From Geodermatophilaceae bacterium URHB0062 (GTDB lineage: Bacteria; Actinomycetota; Actinomycetes; Mycobacteriales; Geodermatophilaceae), in contig JHVO01000005.1 of NCBI GenBank assembly GCA_000620185.1, positions 372,001-436,000 on the forward strand: DNA of 64,000 nucleotides. Reading direction: 5' to 3'. Every line of letters starts with the position of its first letter. Positions within the stretch are counted from its first letter, which is position 1. The position numbers were made by a program, and so were the translations under genes. Positions 17,001 to 26,342 of this stretch are shown in pieces. Below the pieces are notes generated by a model that was not told the DNA's origin, made no database searches, and saw only the letters and a program-made list of their open reading frames with translations.

Positions 17001-17609
17001 TCAGGCGTCCTCGCGGTCGGGGCTCTCCAGCCGGAAGAAGTTGCTCTGGTTCCCGTCCTTGCGCTCCTCCTGGTAGAGGAAGTTGAGCTTCCGGGCGTCG
17101 AAGGTCGCGAACCACTCGTCCCAGCTCACGTGCCGCAGGTTCTCCGAGTCCCCACCGAAGTCGAAGCGCAGCACGCCGAGGTGGTCTCCGTGCTCGGTGC
17201 CTTCCACCGTCGCCGGGACGGCGTCGCGGTCCTCCGCCCACCGGCGGATCACCTCGTGGCTGGTCGTCGCCAGACTGCGGCCCTGGCGCTCGGGGTCGTC
17301 GTCGAGCGACGTGATCTCCTGGGAGTACTTGAGCGACCTCGAGGTCTGTTCACCGGTGCGCAGGTGCCCGTCGTCGGGTCCCCGGTCGCCCGGCTGCCCG
17401 GCCTCGCCGGCGCCCTCCTCGGCGTTTCCGTCGGCGGCGGAGTCGCCCCTGCGGGCCGCCGCCGAGAGGGCGCGGACGAGGTCCTCCTTCTTCATCGACG
17501 AGGTCCCCTCCACGCCGGCGTCCTTCGCCTTGTCGCGGAGGACGTCGACCGTCATGTCACGCAGTTCGGTTTCGCGCAGGTCGGGCGTGTTCGGCGTCTC
17601 GTTGCTCAT
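17001..17609 (-). CDS. Rho-N/SAP-like helical domain protein with small stress-type C-terminal domain
   Basis: A 202-residue hydrophilic protein. Residues about 12-52 form a helix-extended-helix like the Rho termination factor N-terminal domain (MTVDVLRDKAKDAGVEG, MKKEDLVRAL), which binds nucleic acid. A Gly/Asp-rich disordered linker follows. Residues about 115-200 carry 'SHEVIRRWAEDRDAVPATV', 'LRFDFGG', 'SWDEWFATFDARKLNFLYQ' and end in 'NFFRLESP', a small domain widespread in bacteria and often mis-annotated as an alpha-glucan branching enzyme fragment. The start ATG 17609 has GAGGAGAG upstream. Probably a general-stress protein; no enzymatic role is supported. Confidence 0.75.
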   Translation of the reverse strand: MSNETPNTPDLRETELRDMTVDVLRDKAKDAGVEGTSSMKKEDLVRALSAAARRGDSAADGNAEEGAGEAGQPGDRGPDDGHLRTGEQTSRSLKYSQEITSLDDDPERQGRSLATTSHEVIRRWAEDRDAVPATVEGTEHGDHLGVLRFDFGGDSENLRHVSWDEWFATFDARKLNFLYQEERKDGNQSNFFRLESPDREDA

Positions 17610-17678
17610 CGCTTGTGCTCCTCTCCTCCTGGCACGCTCGCCGTACCCGCCGGCGCCCAGGCCACGCGTACGGCGGCG

Positions 17679-18866
<1,188 letters not shown>

Positions 18867-18905
18867 TCAGTGGCGGGATCCGGTACCGCCGACCTTGGCG
18901 CAGCC

Positions 18906-20117
18906 TCAGGCGGCGACCGGTGCCACGGAGGTCCGCAGGGCACCGCCGAAGACCACGATGCCCACCCCGGCCAGGACGACGGTGAGCAGCGCGACCCGCA
19001 GGCCGGCCGCGTCGGCGAGGACGCCGATGAGCGGCGGCGACAGGAGGAAGCCGACCCGCAGCAGCCAGTTGATCACGGTCAGGCCGGAGCCGGAGGACAG
19101 GCCGGGGAGCTCGTCGGCGGCGTGGTAGACGGCCGGGATGAGCGTCGCCACGCCGAGCCCGGCCAGGGCGAAGCCGATCAGGGTGGTGGTGATCGAGGGA
19201 AACGCCAGGGCGCCGCCCATCCCGCCCGCGATGAGCACGCCACCGACCTGCGCCACGCGCCGCTGGCCGAACCGGTCGACCACCCGGTCACCGGTGAGGC
19301 GCCCGACCGTCATCGCCGACTGCAGGGCGACGAAGCCGAGGCCCGCGGTCGCGGCGCCGGCGGCCAGCTCGTTGCGCAGGTACAGCGCGCTCCACGAGGC
19401 GCCGGCGTCCTCGACGAACGCGCCGAACACCCCGAGCAGGCCCAGCGCCGCGAGCGGCAGCGCGGCCGCCCGCCACGGGCTCACCCCGCGCCCGGCCACG
19501 GCGTCGGTCTCCGGCGAGAGTTCGCGGTCGGCGTCGTCCGGACCGGGCAGCAGCGCAGGCGAAGCCACCATCGCGACCGTCCCGAACACGACGGCGACGA
19601 CGCCGAGGTGCACCTCCAGCGGCACCGCGAGGCCGGCGGCGGCGGACCCGATCAGGCCGCCCGCCACCGCGCCGATGCTCCAGAACCCGTGGAAGGCGTT
19701 CAGGATCGAGCGCCGGTAGAGGCGCTGCACCCGCAGCCCGTGGGCGTTCTGCGCGACGTCGACGACCGCGTCGAGCGCGCCGGCGACGAGGAACGCCGCG
19801 GCCAGCGCCGGCCAGTTCGGGGCCAGCGAGACCGTCCAGGCGGTGAGGCCGAGCAGCACCAGCCCGACGGTGGCCACGCGGGCCGAGCCGAAGCGGCGCA
19901 TGAGCGCCGCCGAGGAGAGCGCCGCCAGCAGCGCACCGAGCGGCATGGCCGCCAGTGCGGCGCCGAGGGAGGAGTTGCTGAGCCCGAGGTCGGCCTTCAC
20001 CTCGGGCAGCCGCGGGACGACGTTGGCGTAGAAGACGGCGTTGATGAAGAAGCAGGCGCCCACCGCGACGCGGGCGTTCCTCAGCCGGGTGGTCGTCGGG
20101 GCCGGGGGAGCGGACAC
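18906..20117 (-). CDS. MFS transporter (YbjJ-like)
   Basis: A 403-residue major facilitator protein with about 12 hydrophobic helices in two halves separated by a charged central loop (PGPDDADRELSPETDA near 185). 'VVPRLPEVKADLGLSNSSLG' after helix 1 and 'NAFHGFWSIGAVAGGLIGSA' in helix 5 match the YbjJ-type group of uncharacterised transporters. GTG 20117. It is 50 bases downstream of mqo on the same strand and could be co-transcribed. The substrate is unknown. Confidence 0.9.
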   Translation of the reverse strand: MSAPPAPTTTRLRNARVAVGACFFINAVFYANVVPRLPEVKADLGLSNSSLGAALAAMPLGALLAALSSAALMRRFGSARVATVGLVLLGLTAWTVSLAPNWPALAAAFLVAGALDAVVDVAQNAHGLRVQRLYRRSILNAFHGFWSIGAVAGGLIGSAAAGLAVPLEVHLGVVAVVFGTVAMVASPALLPGPDDADRELSPETDAVAGRGVSPWRAAALPLAALGLLGVFGAFVEDAGASWSALYLRNELAAGAATAGLGFVALQSAMTVGRLTGDRVVDRFGQRRVAQVGGVLIAGGMGGALAFPSITTTLIGFALAGLGVATLIPAVYHAADELPGLSSGSGLTVINWLLRVGFLLSPPLIGVLADAAGLRVALLTVVLAGVGIVVFGGALRTSVAPVAA

Positions 20118-20166
20118 GGACGACGATCCTTCCGCAGCGGCTCCGGATCGCCGTGGCCGGGCACCG

Positions 20167-21669
20167 TCAGCCGTTGAGCTCCAGCGTCTGCATGGTGTCG
20201 GCGCGCACCTGCGCGAGCAGCGCCGGGTCGTCGGACAGCGAGCGGCCGTAGGAGGGGATCGCCTCGCGCAGCGCCGGGCGCCAGGCGGGGATGCGGTCGG
20301 GGAAGCAGCGCTCGAGCAGCGTGAGCATCGCCGAGACCGCGGTCGACGCGCCGGGCGAGGCGCCGAGCAGGCCGGCGATCGAGCCGTCGCCGCCGACGAT
20401 CAGCTCGGTGCCGAACTGCAGCACGCCGCGGCCGGTCGCCGGGTCGCGCTTGATCACCTGGACGCGCTGGCCCGCCGTGATCATGTCCCAGTCGTTCTCG
20501 TCGGCGTCGGGCACGAAGTGGGTCAGGGTCTGGTGGCGGGCGGCCGGGGTCTGCAACAGCTCGCGGACCAGGTACCGGGTCAGCGCCATCTCGGTGCGGG
20601 CGACGCCGAACATCGACCCGAGGTTGTTCGGGCGGACGCTGCGCGGCAGGTCGAACATCGACCCGGCCTTGAGGAACTTGGGCGAGAAGCCGGCGTAGGG
20701 GCCGAACAGCAGCGAGTGGTCCCCGTCGATCAGGCGCAGGTCCAGGTGCGGCACCGACATCGGGGGTGCGCCGACCGCGGCCTGCCCGTAGACCTTGGCC
20801 TGGTGCCGCGACACCAGCTCGGGCGAGGTTGTGCGGAGGAACTTGCCGCTCACCGGGAAGCCGCCGAAGCCGCGGATCTCGGGGACGGCGGCGCGCTGCA
20901 GCAGCGGCAGGGCCCCGCCGCCGGCGCCGACGAACACGAAGCGCGCCCGGACGATCCGCCGCTCGCCGCTGACGGTGTCCTCGACGGTCACGCGCCAGCG
21001 GCCGTCGGTGTCGCGCTCGAGGTGCTGCACGCGCTGGTTGAGGTGGACCGGTACCCCGCGGTCGCCTGCGTCGTCGAGCATCAGGCGGGTGAGGGTGCCG
21101 AAGTTGACGTCCGTACCGGCGACCGACCGGGTGGCGGCGACGACCTGCCGCGGATCGCGGCCCTCCATCATCAGCGGGATCCACTCGGCCAGGCGGGCCG
21201 GGTCGTCGGCGTACTCGAGGCCCGCGAACAGGGGCTCGGCGGCGAGGGCCTCGTGTCGGGCCCGCATGTAGGCGCGACCGTCCTCGCCGGTCACGAAACT
21301 GACGTGGGGGACCGGCGTGATGAACTCCTTGGGCGAGCCGGTCATGCCCTCGCGCACGAGGTGCGACCAGAACTGGCGCGACACCTGGAACTGCTCGTTG
21401 ATGGTGACGGCCTTCGCGGGGTCGACCCGGCCGTGGGGGCCCGCCGGCGTGTAGTTCAGCTCGCAGAGCGCGGCGTGCCCGGTGCCGGCGTTGTTCCAGG
21501 CATCGGAGCTCTCGCCGGCGACGTCCGCTCCGGACTCGAAGACGACGACGTCCCACTGCGGCGCGACGACACCGAACAGCGCGGCCAGCGTCGCGCTCAT
21601 GATGCCGCCGCCGACGAGGACCACGTCGGGGTTCGCGCTGTCGGGAACTGCGCCGCGCTGGGAAGTCAC
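20167..21669 (-). CDS. mqo: Malate:quinone oxidoreductase
   Basis: A 500-residue FAD-dependent peripheral membrane enzyme that oxidises L-malate to oxaloacetate and reduces the quinone pool. Signatures are 'PDVVLVGGGIMSATLAALF', 'NNAGTGHAALCELNYTP', 'QFQVSRQFWSHLV', 'PHVSFVTGEDGRAYM', 'GTDVNFGTLTRLM', 'FVFVGAGGGALPLLQ' and 'GASPGASTAVSAML'. GTG 21669 follows AGAGAGGCAGAC. Full length for the family. The 5' region has a small 6-bp hairpin (21697-21711). Confidence 0.97.
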   Translation of the reverse strand: MTSQRGAVPDSANPDVVLVGGGIMSATLAALFGVVAPQWDVVVFESGADVAGESSDAWNNAGTGHAALCELNYTPAGPHGRVDPAKAVTINEQFQVSRQFWSHLVREGMTGSPKEFITPVPHVSFVTGEDGRAYMRARHEALAAEPLFAGLEYADDPARLAEWIPLMMEGRDPRQVVAATRSVAGTDVNFGTLTRLMLDDAGDRGVPVHLNQRVQHLERDTDGRWRVTVEDTVSGERRIVRARFVFVGAGGGALPLLQRAAVPEIRGFGGFPVSGKFLRTTSPELVSRHQAKVYGQAAVGAPPMSVPHLDLRLIDGDHSLLFGPYAGFSPKFLKAGSMFDLPRSVRPNNLGSMFGVARTEMALTRYLVRELLQTPAARHQTLTHFVPDADENDWDMITAGQRVQVIKRDPATGRGVLQFGTELIVGGDGSIAGLLGASPGASTAVSAMLTLLERCFPDRIPAWRPALREAIPSYGRSLSDDPALLAQVRADTMQTLELNG

Positions 21670-21983
21670 GTCTGCCTCTCTGGCCGATCAGGGGGAGGCG
21701 CCGAAGGCGCCGCTCTTCGATCGTCGGCCGGAAAGGGCGGTTACATGCACTTCGAAGGCTGTGAGGAATCTCCGGTGCGTGATCTTCGCCATTTTCCGGC
21801 CCGATATCGGCCGCTACGGCGTCCGTCGAGCGACGGTCAGCGCTGCGTGGGCTCACCCCACCGGAGGACGGACCGCCGCGGGCCGCCGGCCGGCCCGGAC
21901 GCTCTTGTCGCCCCCTCCCGGCGGGAGCAGCATCGGGAAACGTCCGGCGAGGCGCCGGACGCGCTCGGGACAGGAGCCGTGCG
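21670..21983. other. Divergent intergenic region, no gene seen
   Basis: This 314-base stretch separates mqo (minus) from the small acidic protein (plus). It holds the mqo leader with a GGCGCC-GAA-GGCGCC hairpin at 21697-21711. Around 21740-21810 it is noticeably less GC-rich, which would suit promoters for both directions. I see no convincing coding frame, operator palindrome or RNA motif. Confidence 0.5.
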
Positions 21984-22157
21984 ATGACCGATCCGGAACC
22001 CACCTCGGACTTCGGCTACGACCTGGTGCACGAGGACGCGCCCCGGCCCGACCGTCCGGGCACCTCTGCGGCGCCCCACGCCGGCCCGCCGTCGGGGTCC
22101 CGCACGGACGACGACAGCGGTGCGGACCTGGGTTACGACGACGCCCACGACTTCTGA
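21984..22157 (+). CDS. Small acidic hypothetical protein
   Basis: A 57-residue frame with ATG 21984 behind CAGGAGCCGTGCG. It begins MTDPEPTSDFGYDLVHED, has a Pro/Gly/Ser-rich middle and ends GADLGYDDAHDF. The two ends repeat the same D-[FL]-G-Y-D theme, an internal pseudo-repeat. Strongly acidic, no membrane segment. It lies 26 bases upstream of the DUF6221 gene and probably shares its transcript. No function recognised. Confidence 0.6.
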   Translation: MTDPEPTSDFGYDLVHEDAPRPDRPGTSAAPHAGPPSGSRTDDDSGADLGYDDAHDF

Positions 22158-22183
22158 CGGAGCGGGCGGCGGAGAGGGCCGGC

Positions 22184-22585
22184 ATGGACGCGCAGTCGGG
22201 CCTGGAACCGGAGCGTCAGCCGAACCTCGACGAGTTCCTGCTGGCTCGCCTCGCCGAGGACAAGCGGATCGCGATGGACGCCGCGGCGGCCGGCGGCAGG
22301 GACGCCCCCGCCGCCGGGCACGCCGCCGTCGAGCCCTCGATCGCCGCCCACGTGGCCCGGCACGACCCCGCGCGCGTCCTCCTCGAGTGCTCGGCGAAGC
22401 GGGGAACGGTGTTGGCATGCCGCGACTCCGGCCCGGACATGTCCTTCCTCGGGGTCAGGCCGGACGGCATGGCCGACTTCCCCTTGCCCCCACGCAACGT
22501 GCACCAGTTGGCCGCGCTCGTCCTGGCCCTGCTCGCGCTGCCCTACGCCGACCACCACGAGTACCGGCCGGAGTGGCGGCCCTGA
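22184..22585 (+). CDS. DUF6221 family protein
   Basis: A 133-residue protein with the layout of the DUF6221 family common in Streptomyces and relatives: 'LDEFLLARLAEDKRIA' at the N-terminus, 'HVARHDPARVLLECSAKRG' in the middle and 'LLALPYADHHEYRPEWRP' at the C-terminus. Family function is unknown. The ATG at 22184 is preferred; AGAGGGCC upstream is a weak ribosome site. It converges on the NlpC/P60 gene with only 19 bases between the stops. Confidence 0.82.
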   Translation: MDAQSGLEPERQPNLDEFLLARLAEDKRIAMDAAAAGGRDAPAAGHAAVEPSIAAHVARHDPARVLLECSAKRGTVLACRDSGPDMSFLGVRPDGMADFPLPPRNVHQLAALVLALLALPYADHHEYRPEWRP

Positions 22586-22604
22586 GCGCTCGAGCGCAGG
22601 TGGA

Positions 22605-23747
22605 TCAGCCGGCGATGCGCCGCGCGCTGTGATAGCTCGGCATGTAGTCGACCGGCGCGATCTTGACCGGCTGCCCCGACGTCGACGCGTGCACCATCTG
22701 CCCGTTGCCGATGTACATGCCGACGTGGCTGACCGGGCTGTAGAAGAAGATCAGGTCGCCCGGCCGCAGCTCCGACCGCGACACCGGAACCCCCATCGTC
22801 GACTGCATCGCGCTCGAGTGCGGCAGCGAGATGCCGGCCGCCGCGTACGCGTACTGCATGAGGCCCGAGCAGTCGAAGGCGTTCGGGCCCGCTGCTCCCC
22901 AGACGTAGGGGTCACCCACCTGAGCCAGCGCCGTCCGGACCGCCGTCTGCGCGGGGGCGCTGCCGCCCCCCACGACGGCCGGGGGCGCGGCCGGGGCCGG
23001 AGCGGCCTGGGCTGCCGGTGCGGGGGCCGCCGGAGCGGGGGCAGCGTGCGGGGCCGCGTGGGCCGGCCGCGCGGCCGCCGCCCGGGCTGCCGCGGCCCGG
23101 TCCCGCGCGCGCCGCTCGGCGGCGGCGCGGGAGGCGCGCTCCTCGGCGGCGTGCAGCCGGTCGTAGGCGGCCTTGAAGACGGCGATCTGCGCGTCGAGGT
23201 CCTTCTTCTGCGCGGCCACCCGGTCGACCTGGCGCTGGGCGTCGGCGGCGACCTCTTCGGCCTGCGCCTGAGCGCGGTCGGCGGCGTGGGTGGCGTCCTC
23301 GGCACCCCCGAGCACGCCGTCGTTGTGCTCGGCGATCGCGTGCAGCGTGCCCACCCGGTCGAGCAGGTCGTCGGGGGAGTTGCTGGTCAGCATCGCCTGC
23401 AGGGGGTCGAGCCGGTTACCGGTGTAGGCGCTGCGCGCCACCACGCGGACCCGGTCGCGGGCGCGGGCCAGCGCGGCCCGGGCCGCCTCGAGGTCGTCGG
23501 CGGCCCGGTGGGCCGACCGCTCGGTCGCCTTCAGCCGCTCCCGGGCCTCGTTGAACTTCTCCGTCAGCACCTCGAGGTCCCGGGCGCGGGCGGCGATGAG
23601 GCCCGCCGCCTCGCGGGAGGTGGCCGGAGCCGGCTCCGCGGCGGCGGGGGTCGCCGAGACGGCGAGAGCCCCCACGACGCCGAGTGCGACGACGGCCCGG
23701 CGCGCGGCCGGCAGGTGGAGGCGTGCGGGCATGCGCGAACTCGCCAT
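22605..23747 (-). CDS. Secreted NlpC/P60 peptidoglycan endopeptidase with coiled-coil domain
   Basis: A 380-residue RipA-like hydrolase. A signal peptide is visible (MASSRMPARLH, hydrophobic core VVALGVVGALAVSA, cleavage near AAAEPA). Residues 45-215 form a long coiled coil (regulatory lid in relatives), then an Ala/Pro-rich linker. The C-terminal NlpC/P60 domain has catalytic Cys in 'NAFDCSGLMQYAYAAAG', His in 'SHVGMYIGNG' and the third residue His in 'MVHAST'. It cuts peptide stems in peptidoglycan outside the membrane during growth or division. The ATG lies about 17 bases after the c-di-AMP riboswitch, so expression is probably coupled to c-di-AMP level and hence osmotic/wall status. Confidence 0.94.
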   Translation of the reverse strand: MASSRMPARLHLPAARRAVVALGVVGALAVSATPAAAEPAPATSREAAGLIAARARDLEVLTEKFNEARERLKATERSAHRAADDLEAARAALARARDRVRVVARSAYTGNRLDPLQAMLTSNSPDDLLDRVGTLHAIAEHNDGVLGGAEDATHAADRAQAQAEEVAADAQRQVDRVAAQKKDLDAQIAVFKAAYDRLHAAEERASRAAAERRARDRAAAARAAAARPAHAAPHAAPAPAAPAPAAQAAPAPAAPPAVVGGGSAPAQTAVRTALAQVGDPYVWGAAGPNAFDCSGLMQYAYAAAGISLPHSSAMQSTMGVPVSRSELRPGDLIFFYSPVSHVGMYIGNGQMVHASTSGQPVKIAPVDYMPSYHSARRIAG

Positions 23748-23763
23748 GAGGTGGCGGTCGTCC

Positions 23764-23926
23764 CTTCTTCCATGGCCGCCTACCGAGTTAGCTGACGGGT
23801 TCGGGCGGGAAGACGCCCGGCGTCCGGCGGGCCCTGTGGGCTCGCCGACCGCTTCACCCCGGTACTGCAGTGGGTCCCCGGTCCGGGAGCCGGCGCGATC
23901 GGCCGGCAGGTGGTTCGGCGGCGTCC
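23764..23926 (-). promoter_or_regulatory. c-di-AMP riboswitch (ydaO/yuaA type)
   Basis: The leader of the NlpC/P60 gene, read on the minus strand, has the conserved blocks of the ydaO riboswitch in order: 'ccggggaccca', then 'ggggtgaagcgg', then 'cccgcccgaacccgtcagct' followed by 'aactcggtaggcgg'. A closing stem pairs GCCGCC (23917-23922) with GGCGGC (23775-23780). This class binds two c-di-AMP molecules and in actinomycetes typically controls Rpf and NlpC/P60 wall hydrolases, usually as an OFF switch (established). Boundaries are approximate. A second copy of the same blocks occurs near 39.3 kb. Confidence 0.88.
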
Positions 23927-24433
23927 ATCCGGTGGTCCCCTGTGGACCTCGAGTGCCGGGCGGACGCCGGGAACGCTAAGGACGGCGACCGCGCCGTGTC
24001 GATCGAGTCGGCGGTATTTGCCCTGGCAGATCGTGTGCGCGCGCGAGCCGGTCACCCAGAGCAACGCAAACGATCGCGCTCCGCACAGGGGGCGGGGCCG
24101 CAGACCACCGGGTCTCGTCGTCCGCGAGAGCCGCCTGATCGCCGCCGGAGCCGCCCATGTCCCGGCTCCCGCGACGATCCCGCGGGGTCGAAGCAGGTCA
24201 GGAGGTCCCGGGATGGCCGGCCGTGCGCATGGCGGTCGTGGATCGCCGGATCGACGGCCCCGCCGACGCGAGCAGGCTCCGCAGCCGATGCTCCATCGCG
24301 CGACACTGGTCACCGAGGTCGGCGTCGGTGATGCGGACGACGGGGCGCCCCATGGGATCGGTTACCGAAAGCTGTGGACGAGCCGGCGGCTCTGGTGCGT
24401 GCCACCGGCGGAATGACCTTCTAGCGTCTGGCC
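23927..24433. other. Intergenic region with promoters, no gene seen
   Basis: About 500 bases between the riboswitch and the TMEM175-like gene. Several short frames exist on both strands but they are Arg/Gly/Pro-rich and lack ribosome sites. The right end has 'cttctagcgtctgg' just before ATG 24434, a plausible -10 (TAGCGT) for a nearly leaderless transcript. The left part presumably holds the promoter for the riboswitch transcript; I could not assign it. Confidence 0.45.
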
Positions 24434-25045
24434 ATGTCGACCAGCCGGATGGAAGCGTTCAGCGACGGCGTCCTCGCCATCCTGATCACGATCATGGTGA
24501 TCGAGCTGCCCACACCGCACGGCACCAGCTGGGCGGCGCTGCACGACGCGCTGCCGGTGCTGTTCGCCTACGCCCTCAGCTTCGTCTACCTGGGCATCTA
24601 CTGGAGCAACCACCACCACATGCTGCAGGCGACGGACCGGGTCAGCGGGGTCATCCTCTGGGCGAACCTGCACCTGCTCTTCTGGCTGTCGCTGGTCCCG
24701 TTCGTCACGGCGTGGATGGGGGAGAACAGCCTGGCCGCCGTGCCCGCGGCCGCGTACGGCATCGTGATGCTCGCCGCGGCGGTGGCCTACTACGTCCTGC
24801 AGCAGGTCATCATCCGGGACCAGGGGGAGTCGTCGCTGGTCGCCGTGGCCGTGGGCCGTGACCGCAAGGGCAAGCTGTCCCCGTACGTCTACGCCTCGGC
24901 CATCGCGCTCGCGTTCGTGGAGCCGTGGCTGTCGGTCGCGCTCTACGTCGCGATGGCGCTGGTGTGGCTGGTGCCCGACCGCCGGATCGAGCGCACGGTG
25001 ACCGGCCGGGCGTCCGGCGTCCCCCATGACGGCGCGGGCGGCTGA
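24434..25045 (+). CDS. TMEM175-family potassium channel-like membrane protein (DUF1211)
   Basis: A 203-residue six-helix membrane protein. Helix 1 contains the hallmark R-x-x-x-F-S-D motif: 'SRMEAFSDGVLAILIT', where the Phe-Ser-Asp helps form the pore in bacterial TMEM175 channels. 'YWSNHHHMLQATDRV' after helix 2 and 'LFWLSLVPFVTAWMG' are also typical. Length matches bacterial homologues. ATG 24434 with no Shine-Dalgarno; likely leaderless. Proximity to a c-di-AMP-regulated gene is notable because c-di-AMP often governs potassium uptake, but no direct link is seen. Confidence 0.9.
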   Translation: MSTSRMEAFSDGVLAILITIMVIELPTPHGTSWAALHDALPVLFAYALSFVYLGIYWSNHHHMLQATDRVSGVILWANLHLLFWLSLVPFVTAWMGENSLAAVPAAAYGIVMLAAAVAYYVLQQVIIRDQGESSLVAVAVGRDRKGKLSPYVYASAIALAFVEPWLSVALYVAMALVWLVPDRRIERTVTGRASGVPHDGAGG

Positions 25046-25055
25046 CCGCCCACCC

Positions 25056-25454
25056 TCAGGGCAGCGCCACGCCGTCCAGGTACAGCCACCGCCCGCGCTC
25101 GCGGACGAAGCGGCTGCGCTCGTGTTGAGCTCCCGGCCGTCCCGCGACGTCGTAGGACGCCCGGAACTCCACGGTGCCCTCCGTCTCCAGCGGTGATCCG
25201 CCGGTGGTCGCCAGCACGTCGAGGCCGGTCCAGCGCACGTCGCCGTGGAGCTCGAGCGCGGCCGGTCGCGTGGTCGGGTGCCAGGTCTCGCGCAGGTATT
25301 CGGGCCGGCCCAGGACGAAGGCGCTGTAGCGGGAGCGCATGAGCTGCTCGGCGGTGGCGGCGGTCGCCGTCCCGTCGTGCAGCCGGCCGCAGCACTCGTG
25401 CAGCGGCAGACCGGTGCCGCAGGGGCAGGGGAGCGCGCGGCCGGCCGCGCTCAC
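25056..25454 (-). CDS. YchJ-like SEC-C motif protein (UPF0225)
   Basis: A 132-residue protein. The N-terminal zinc-binding SEC-C-type motif is 'PCPCGTGLPLHECCGR', followed by the YchJ/NTF2-like domain: 'ATAEQLMRSRYSAFVLGR', 'YLRETWHPTTRP' and 'GTVEFRASYDVAG'. Role of the family is unknown. The GTG at 25454 overlaps the AraC stop by 4 bases, so it is translated after the regulator. It ends 10 bases from the TMEM175-like gene on the opposite strand. Confidence 0.9.
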   Translation of the reverse strand: MSAAGRALPCPCGTGLPLHECCGRLHDGTATAATAEQLMRSRYSAFVLGRPEYLRETWHPTTRPAALELHGDVRWTGLDVLATTGGSPLETEGTVEFRASYDVAGRPGAQHERSRFVRERGRWLYLDGVALP

Positions 25455-26305
25455 CGGCGGCCTGCGTCGTGCAGCGCCGCGAACTGGCCCGGCGTCATCC
25501 CCGTGACCCGCGAGAAGTCGCGGATGAAGTGCGGCTGGTCGGCGTAGCCCAGGAGGGAGGCGACCTCCGCGAGGGTGGTGGAGCGGGTCCGCAGCCGCTC
25601 GGACGCCTCCTGCAGCCTCCGGCGCTGGATCAGCCACTTGGGCGTGAGGCCCAGCCGCCGGTGCACGAGCCGCTGCAGGGCGCGCTCCGGCAGGTCGAAC
25701 TCGGCGCAGACCTGCGCCACGCGCAGCACGTCGCTGCTGGACTCCACGAAGGCCACCACGCGGTTGACCAGATCGCCCTCCTCGTCGACCGGCAGGAACG
25801 GCCGCAGGGCGTCCCCGTACGCCGTCATGGCGGCGCGATGGGCCTCGGTCGACCTCGGGGCGGGAGCCATGACCGTCCGGAGCCGCTCCACCAGGCGGCT
25901 GCCGGCGTCCCCGAGCACCTCGCGGACGTCGACGAACCGGTCGGTGTACTGGGCCATGGAGCCGGCGATCAGGTAGCCGGCGGCGGGCTCGCACATCAGG
26001 CCGACGGCCCAGCCCTCGTCGGTCAGCGTGGTGGAGGACAGTCCCGATACGACCCCGTAGAAGCGGGCGTACTCGGCGGTGACGACGAACAGGCTGACCG
26101 GGTACTGCAGGACCTTCTGCGGCGCCTCCGCACCCGGGGGCACCGACCACACCGGGATCCAGAAGCGCTGCAGGAGGCCCGCGAACTCCGGGTCGGCGGC
26201 ATACCGGAACATGACGTGCGAGGCGTCCCGCGGATCCTTGAGGTGGGCCCGCTCGATGACGTCCATCCGCGCGAGGTCGGCGGCCGAACCGGTGTCGGGT
26301 TTCAT
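25451..26305 (-). CDS. AraC-family transcriptional regulator
   Basis: A 284-residue regulator. The N-terminal about 180 residues are a sensory domain related to DUF6597 (RFWIPVWSVPPGAEAPQ, EPAAGYLIAGSMAQYTDRFVD). The C-terminal double helix-turn-helix contains 'RVAQVCAEFDLPERALQRLV', 'YADQPHFIRDFSRVTGMTPG'. ATG 26305 is preferred; a TTG codon directly in front is an alternative. It diverges from the DinB-like gene with 37 bases between starts, so a shared control region is likely. Ligand unknown. Confidence 0.9.
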   Translation of the reverse strand: MKPDTGSAADLARMDVIERAHLKDPRDASHVMFRYAADPEFAGLLQRFWIPVWSVPPGAEAPQKVLQYPVSLFVVTAEYARFYGVVSGLSSTTLTDEGWAVGLMCEPAAGYLIAGSMAQYTDRFVDVREVLGDAGSRLVERLRTVMAPAPRSTEAHRAAMTAYGDALRPFLPVDEEGDLVNRVVAFVESSSDVLRVAQVCAEFDLPERALQRLVHRRLGLTPKWLIQRRRLQEASERLRTRSTTLAEVASLLGYADQPHFIRDFSRVTGMTPGQFAALHDAGRR

Positions 26306-26342
26306 CAAGACCGAGCATGCCGCACGACCTACTTTTCACGGC

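Noticed and set aside
21697-21711. Riboswitch in the mqo leader
   Set aside because: Only a 6-bp hairpin is present, with no conserved aptamer pattern.
20041-21987. 648-codon plus-strand frame antisense to mqo
   Set aside because: It is the complement of a fully conserved enzyme and shows typical shadow composition.
23870-24331. Several 80-150 codon frames upstream of the TMEM175-like gene
   Set aside because: No ribosome sites, Arg/Gly/Pro bias, and they run through the riboswitch and promoter region.
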